This document shows, in pieces, positions 8,055 through 10,696 of a stretch of 10,696 bases of DNA; the first letter of the stretch is position 1, and each line of letters starts with the position of its first letter. Position numbers and translations under genes: made by a program. Below the pieces are notes generated by a model. It had not been told where the DNA came from. It made no database searches and saw nothing but the letters and a program-made list of their open reading frames with translations. Source of the DNA: Oceanihabitans sp. (GTDB lineage: Bacteria > Bacteroidota > Bacteroidia > Flavobacteriales > Flavobacteriaceae); the NCBI GenBank assembly GCA_018067265.1, contig JAGPUY010000182.1:1-10696 (forward strand), in the 5' to 3' direction.

Positions 8055-8692
8055 TGACTGCAAATAAAACAACAAATTTGAAAAACAAAAACCTTATAAT
8101 CGTATTTACACGTAATCCAGAACTGGGTAAAGTAAAAACACGCTTAGCAAAAACTATTGGGGATGCTTCTGCATTACATGTATATAGCTTTTTACTAGAA
8201 CATACCGAAAAAACAATTAGAAGCATAGATAGTGACAAAGCAGTCTATTATTCCGAAAAAATTAGAAATCAAGATATTTGGGATCATTCTATCTATCAAA
8301 AACATCTACAAGAAGGGGAAGATTTAGGGATAAGAATGCTTCATGCATTTCAAAACGGGTTCCGAAAAGGATATGAAAAAGTGCTTATTGTTGGAAGCGA
8401 TTTATTCGACTTAAAAGAAAAACACATTGTGGAAGCTTTTCAAAAATTAGATAAACGCGATGTTGTTATTGGTCCTGCAGAAGATGGTGGTTATTACTTA
8501 TTAGGAATGAAAACGCTTCACGAAGAAGTTTTTAAAAACAAAGTATGGGGAACGTCATCTGTTTTTAAAGACACCATAAAAGATTTACAAAAATTTAAAA
8601 TTCATCAACTGGAAAAGTTAAATGATATTGATACTTTTGAAGATATGGAACATAATTCCACTTTAAAAAAACTAATACTTACAAATGATTAA
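8054..8692 (+). CDS. TIGR04282-type arsenosugar biosynthesis glycosyltransferase (DUF2064, CofC-like GT-A fold)
   Basis: This 212-residue cytosolic protein matches the DUF2064/CofC-like group of GT-A fold proteins associated with arsenosugar loci. The nucleotide-binding N-terminus is VFTRNPELGKVKTRLAK (17-33). It is followed by GEDLGIRM (88-95), the DxD-like GSDLFDL (114-120), the hallmark GPAEDGGYYLLG (140-151), WGTSSV (165-170) and the terminal DIDTFEDM (191-198). The family resembles both glycosyltransferases and the nucleotidyltransferase CofC, so it may either transfer a sugar or make an NDP-activated one. The start codon shares one base with the rhodanese stop (TGATG), and the gene's end overlaps the PNP start by 8 nt, so it is translationally coupled on both sides. 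Its place directly before PNP suggests it may act on the sugar phosphate that PNP releases (inference). Confidence 0.88.
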   Translation: MTANKTTNLKNKNLIIVFTRNPELGKVKTRLAKTIGDASALHVYSFLLEHTEKTIRSIDSDKAVYYSEKIRNQDIWDHSIYQKHLQEGEDLGIRMLHAFQNGFRKGYEKVLIVGSDLFDLKEKHIVEAFQKLDKRDVVIGPAEDGGYYLLGMKTLHEEVFKNKVWGTSSVFKDTIKDLQKFKIHQLEKLNDIDTFEDMEHNSTLKKLILTND

Positions 8693-9497
8693 ATTTATAA
8701 ACGAAACGGTAGCATACCTACAAGAAAAAGGTTTTGACAAACCAGAAGTAGGAATCATTCTTGGCACTGGACTTGGACAACTTATTGATGAAATAGAAAT
8801 ACTTGCAGAAGCCAGCTATAATCATATTCCAAATTTCCCAACAGCAACCGTAGAGTTCCATAAAGGAAAATTAATTTACGGCGTCTTAGCTGGAAAAAAA
8901 GTAGTGGTTATGCAAGGTAGATTTCATGTTTATGAAGGCTATTCTTTACAAGACGTAACGTATCCAGTTCGTATTATGGAAAAACTAGGTATCACAACTT
9001 TACTAGTTTCTAATGCATCTGGAGCAATAAATACAAACTATAAAAAAGGGGAATTAATGCTAATTGAAGACCATATCAATCTTCAAGGTAGTTCTCCGTT
9101 AGCATTTAAAGGTGTTTCCGATTTAGGCGAGCGTTTTACCGACATGAGCACTCCTTATGATGCAAAAATCAACGCCAGCTTTACCGAAATCGCCAAAGCA
9201 AATAACATCACATTACATGAAGGTGTTTATGCAAGTGTTGTTGGTCCGCAATTAGAAACAAGAGCAGAATACAGAATGCTAAAAATTATTGGTGCAGATG
9301 CCGTTGGTATGAGTACCGTTCCAGAGATTATTGTTGCTAATCATTTAAAATTAAAAACGGCAGCAGTGTCAGTTTTAACCGATGAATGCGACCCAAGCAA
9401 TCTAAAACCTGTAAATATTAATGAAATCATTGCCATGGCTGCCAAAGCAGAACCAGACATGATTACATTGTTTAAGGAATTGATTAAGAGTTTATAG
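8685..9497 (+). CDS. Purine nucleoside phosphorylase (trimeric PNP/MTAP superfamily) with an MTAP-like pocket
   Basis: This 270-residue protein is full length for trimeric PNP. Phosphate-site elements are GTGLG (27-31), H59, QGRFHVYEGY (77-86; R79, H81, Y83) and SNASGAIN (109-116). Base-site elements are GPQLETRAEYR (187-197, E191) and AVGMSTVPE (206-214, M209). The enzyme splits a purine nucleoside with phosphate into free base and ribose-1-phosphate. Where human PNP has N243 for 6-oxopurines, this protein has D233 (LTDECDP, 231-237), as in 5'-methylthioadenosine phosphorylase. Where PNP has H257 near the 5'-OH, it has I245, again like the hydrophobic residue of MTAP. That predicts use of adenine nucleosides with bulky or apolar 5' groups. 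Its start overlaps the DUF2064 gene by 8 nt. It may also serve ordinary purine salvage, and these residues may be common in Bacteroidota PNPs. Confidence 0.93.
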   Translation: MIKFINETVAYLQEKGFDKPEVGIILGTGLGQLIDEIEILAEASYNHIPNFPTATVEFHKGKLIYGVLAGKKVVVMQGRFHVYEGYSLQDVTYPVRIMEKLGITTLLVSNASGAINTNYKKGELMLIEDHINLQGSSPLAFKGVSDLGERFTDMSTPYDAKINASFTEIAKANNITLHEGVYASVVGPQLETRAEYRMLKIIGADAVGMSTVPEIIVANHLKLKTAAVSVLTDECDPSNLKPVNINEIIAMAAKAEPDMITLFKELIKSL

Positions 9498-9505
9498 TAA
9501 TCTTT

Positions 9506-9604
9506 GGGCGTTACTCTACTTCGCGAAAAGCTACGTAGAGTCAGGCTTTTCACTATATCTTTTTCTCGTACCTCCAAAAAGGATGCCGTTGCAATCCTTA
9601 ACGC
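9506..9604. repeat. Structured intergenic repeat, copy 2 (between PNP and arsM)
   Basis: This is a compact relative of the element at 4091-4232, in the same orientation. The closing stem is GCGTTA (9508-9513) with TAACGC (9599-9604), 6 bp and perfect. Hairpin 1 has arms ACTCTAC (9513-9519) and GTAGAGT (9535-9541), perfect over 7 bp. The block CAGGCTTTTC follows. Hairpin 2 is ATCTTTTT (9557-9564) with AAAAAGGAT (9576-9584), again with a bulged G, and GGAT (9581-9584) can alternatively pair with ATCC (9594-9597). The third base pair of hairpin 1 is A-T in copy 1 and T-A here, a compensatory change that supports a selected or inherited structure. No intrinsic-terminator T-run follows the element. 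Confidence 0.6.
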
Positions 9605-9625
9605 GAAAAAAAACAGCAATAAAAC

Positions 9626-9643
9626 AAGGGATTTCAATCCCTT
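9626..9643. repeat. Perfect 7-bp hairpin in the PNP-arsM spacer
   Basis: The arms AAGGGAT (9626-9632) and ATCCCTT (9637-9643) pair perfectly around a TTCA loop. On the plus strand it is followed by an A-rich, not T-rich, stretch, so it is not a plus-strand terminator. On the minus strand it would be followed by a T-rich run, but no minus-strand gene ends here. It lies 22 bases after the structured repeat and may be part of the same composite element. Confidence 0.5.
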
Positions 9644-9673
9644 AAGAAAAGTAAAATACTAAATAAACAGATA

Positions 9674-9689
9674 CCTGCCTCCGCAGGCA
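9674..9689. repeat. Small GC-rich hairpin 8 nt before the arsM start
   Basis: CCTGC (9674-9678) pairs with GCAGG (9683-9687), or in a register shifted by two bases TGCCT (9676-9680) pairs with AGGCA (9685-9689). Each gives a 5-bp stem with a 4-base loop. The hairpin ends 8 nt before the arsM start codon, with an A-rich linker between. Small CTGCCTCCGCAGG-like palindromes are, by recollection, scattered in flavobacterial genomes. It might influence translation of arsM; that is inference. Confidence 0.45.
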
Positions 9690-9697
9690 TAAAAAAC

Positions 9698-10666
9698 ATG
9701 AGTTACCTAGAAACCACACACGACGTATACAAAGAAGCAGCACTAACTCCAGATGTTGGGCTGTGCTGTACTACAAACCCTATTTGGGAATTACCAGGGT
9801 TAAAAATCCCAAAAATAATGCAAGAAATGAATTATGGTTGTGGCTCTACGGTGCATGCACGTGACTTAACCAACAATCCTAAAATGCTTTATGTTGGTGT
9901 TGGTGGCGGAATGGAACTTTTACAATTCGCTTATTTTAATCGCCAAAAAGGTGGCGTTGTAGGAATTGATGTTGTGGACGAAATGCTAGAAGCTTCTCGT
10001 AAAAACTTTATCGAAGCCGAAGCACAAAATCCTTGGTTTAAATCGGAATTTGTAGACCTTGTAAAAGGAGATGCATTAAACCTTAATGTAGCAGATAACT
10101 CTATTGATGTTGCAGCGCAAAACTGTTTGTTTAATATTTTTAAAGCAGAAGATTTAAAGAAAGCCATAGAAGAAATGTATCGTGTTTTAAAACCACACGG
10201 AAAACTGGTGATGAGTGATCCTACTTGTGAGCAACCAATGAATGATGCATTACGTAACGATGACAGATTAAGAGCTTTATGTTTAAGCGGAAGCTTACCA
10301 ATAGCCGAATACGTAAAAGCATTAACCGATGCTGGTTTTGGAACTATTGAAATTAGAGCGAGAAAACCGTATAGAATTTTAGATCCTAAAACCTATCCAA
10401 CAGAAGAATTAATCTATATAGAATCGATTGAAGTTGCTGCTATTAAAGATCCAATGCCAAAAGACGGCCCTTGTATTTTCACTGGAAAAGCTGCCATTTA
10501 CTATGGTGATCAAGATTATTTTGATGATAAAGAAGGACATATATTATTAAAAAATCAACCATTGGCAATTTGCGATAAAACAGCAAAGGCATTACAAAAA
10601 TTAAACAGAGACGATATTTACTTTTCAGAATCTACTTTCCATTATGATGGTGGAGGTTGTTGTTAG
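9698..10666 (+). CDS. arsM: Arsenosugar biosynthesis arsenite S-adenosylmethionine methyltransferase ArsM
   Basis: This 322-residue class I SAM methyltransferase has motif I MLYVGVGGGMELLQ (63-76), the acidic end of strand 2 GIDVVDEML (89-97), GDALNL (124-129) and YRVLKPHGKLVMSDP (161-175). Cysteines stand where arsenic-binding ones are expected in ArsM: C48 (NYGCGS), C143 (QNCLFN) and C195 (ALCLSG). Extra ones occur at C23-C24 (GLCC), C177, C259 and C292, and the protein ends in GGGCC (C321, C322). The enzyme transfers methyl groups from SAM to trivalent arsenic, supplying the dimethylated arsenic used by ArsS. The C-terminal part beyond about 225 is the extension typical of arsenosugar-type ArsM. 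It is set 200 nt from PNP, behind several hairpins, so it may be expressed somewhat independently. The start at 9698 fits the family N-terminus, and the gene is complete. Confidence 0.93.
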   Translation: MSYLETTHDVYKEAALTPDVGLCCTTNPIWELPGLKIPKIMQEMNYGCGSTVHARDLTNNPKMLYVGVGGGMELLQFAYFNRQKGGVVGIDVVDEMLEASRKNFIEAEAQNPWFKSEFVDLVKGDALNLNVADNSIDVAAQNCLFNIFKAEDLKKAIEEMYRVLKPHGKLVMSDPTCEQPMNDALRNDDRLRALCLSGSLPIAEYVKALTDAGFGTIEIRARKPYRILDPKTYPTEELIYIESIEVAAIKDPMPKDGPCIFTGKAAIYYGDQDYFDDKEGHILLKNQPLAICDKTAKALQKLNRDDIYFSESTFHYDGGGCC

Positions 10667-10678
10667 GCGATAATCGCC
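10666..10678. other. Short hairpin at the arsM stop codon
   Basis: GGCGA (10666-10670) pairs with TCGCC (10674-10678) around a 3-base loop, beginning at the last base of the arsM stop codon. Only AT-rich sequence without a T-run follows, so it is a poor terminator. The last bases of the window (ending CACGCC) could begin another intergenic repeat, but too little is visible. Confidence 0.25.
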
Positions 10679-10696
10679 ATTAAATTATAGCACGCC

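Noticed and set aside
8054..8692. Reading the DUF2064 gene as a plain CofC (coenzyme F420) enzyme
   Set aside because: No other F420 genes are present and the motifs and context fit the arsenosugar-associated DUF2064 group better.
9341..9637. Minus-strand 98-codon open frame over the PNP end and the spacer
   Set aside because: It is antisense to a conserved PNP C-terminus and then crosses the repeat; it has no recognisable domain.

Overview
This low-GC window looks like chromosomal DNA from a member of the Bacteroidota, most likely a marine-type Flavobacteriaceae. The evidence is the AT-rich coding, the lack of Shine-Dalgarno sequences, small hairpin repeats of a type I associate with flavobacterial intergenic DNA, and the gene content. 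No tRNA, rRNA, CRISPR array, insertion sequence or phage gene is visible, and no gene-free stretch exceeds 300 bases.

Layout. Bases 55-2075 (minus strand) hold a two-gene unit: a CPA1/NhaP-type cation/proton antiporter followed, 5 nt later, by an XdhC/CoxI-family protein. A short divergent gap separates it from a plus-strand peptidase M19-like (renal dipeptidase fold) metallohydrolase at 2213-3667. From 3749 to 10666 eight plus-strand genes form an arsenosugar biosynthesis cluster: an AhpD-like CxxC protein, the radical SAM enzyme ArsS, a sodium:solute symporter, a degenerate metallophosphoesterase, an exported rhodanese, a DUF2064/CofC-like GT-A protein, a purine nucleoside phosphorylase (PNP) and the arsenite methyltransferase ArsM. 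The core from the symporter to PNP is tight, with overlaps of 16, 1 and 8 nt and one 30-nt gap. Longer spacers (187 and 200 nt) lie before arsS and before arsM. Each spacer holds a copy of the same structured repeat.

How the genes may work together (inference on top of known families). ArsM would methylate As(III) to a dimethylated species. ArsS would attach the 5'-deoxyadenosyl group from SAM, giving a dimethylarsinoyl-5'-deoxyadenosine. The PNP has an Asp at the base-recognition position and an Ile at the 5' position, as in methylthioadenosine phosphorylase, so it could remove adenine and leave an arsenic-bearing ribose-1-phosphate. The DUF2064/CofC-like protein could then activate that sugar or transfer it onward. 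The AhpD-like protein and the rhodanese may handle thiol/arsenic redox. The symporter moves an unknown solute. The metallophosphoesterase has lost one of its two metal sites and gained a Cys-rich segment. An ArsR-type regulator and the second glycosyltransferase commonly found in such clusters are not in the window.

The most notable observations are the MTAP-like PNP pocket inside an arsenosugar operon, the single-site Cys-rich metallophosphoesterase, the paired structured repeats with a compensatory base-pair change, and a perfect inverted repeat just upstream of the first gene of the cluster.
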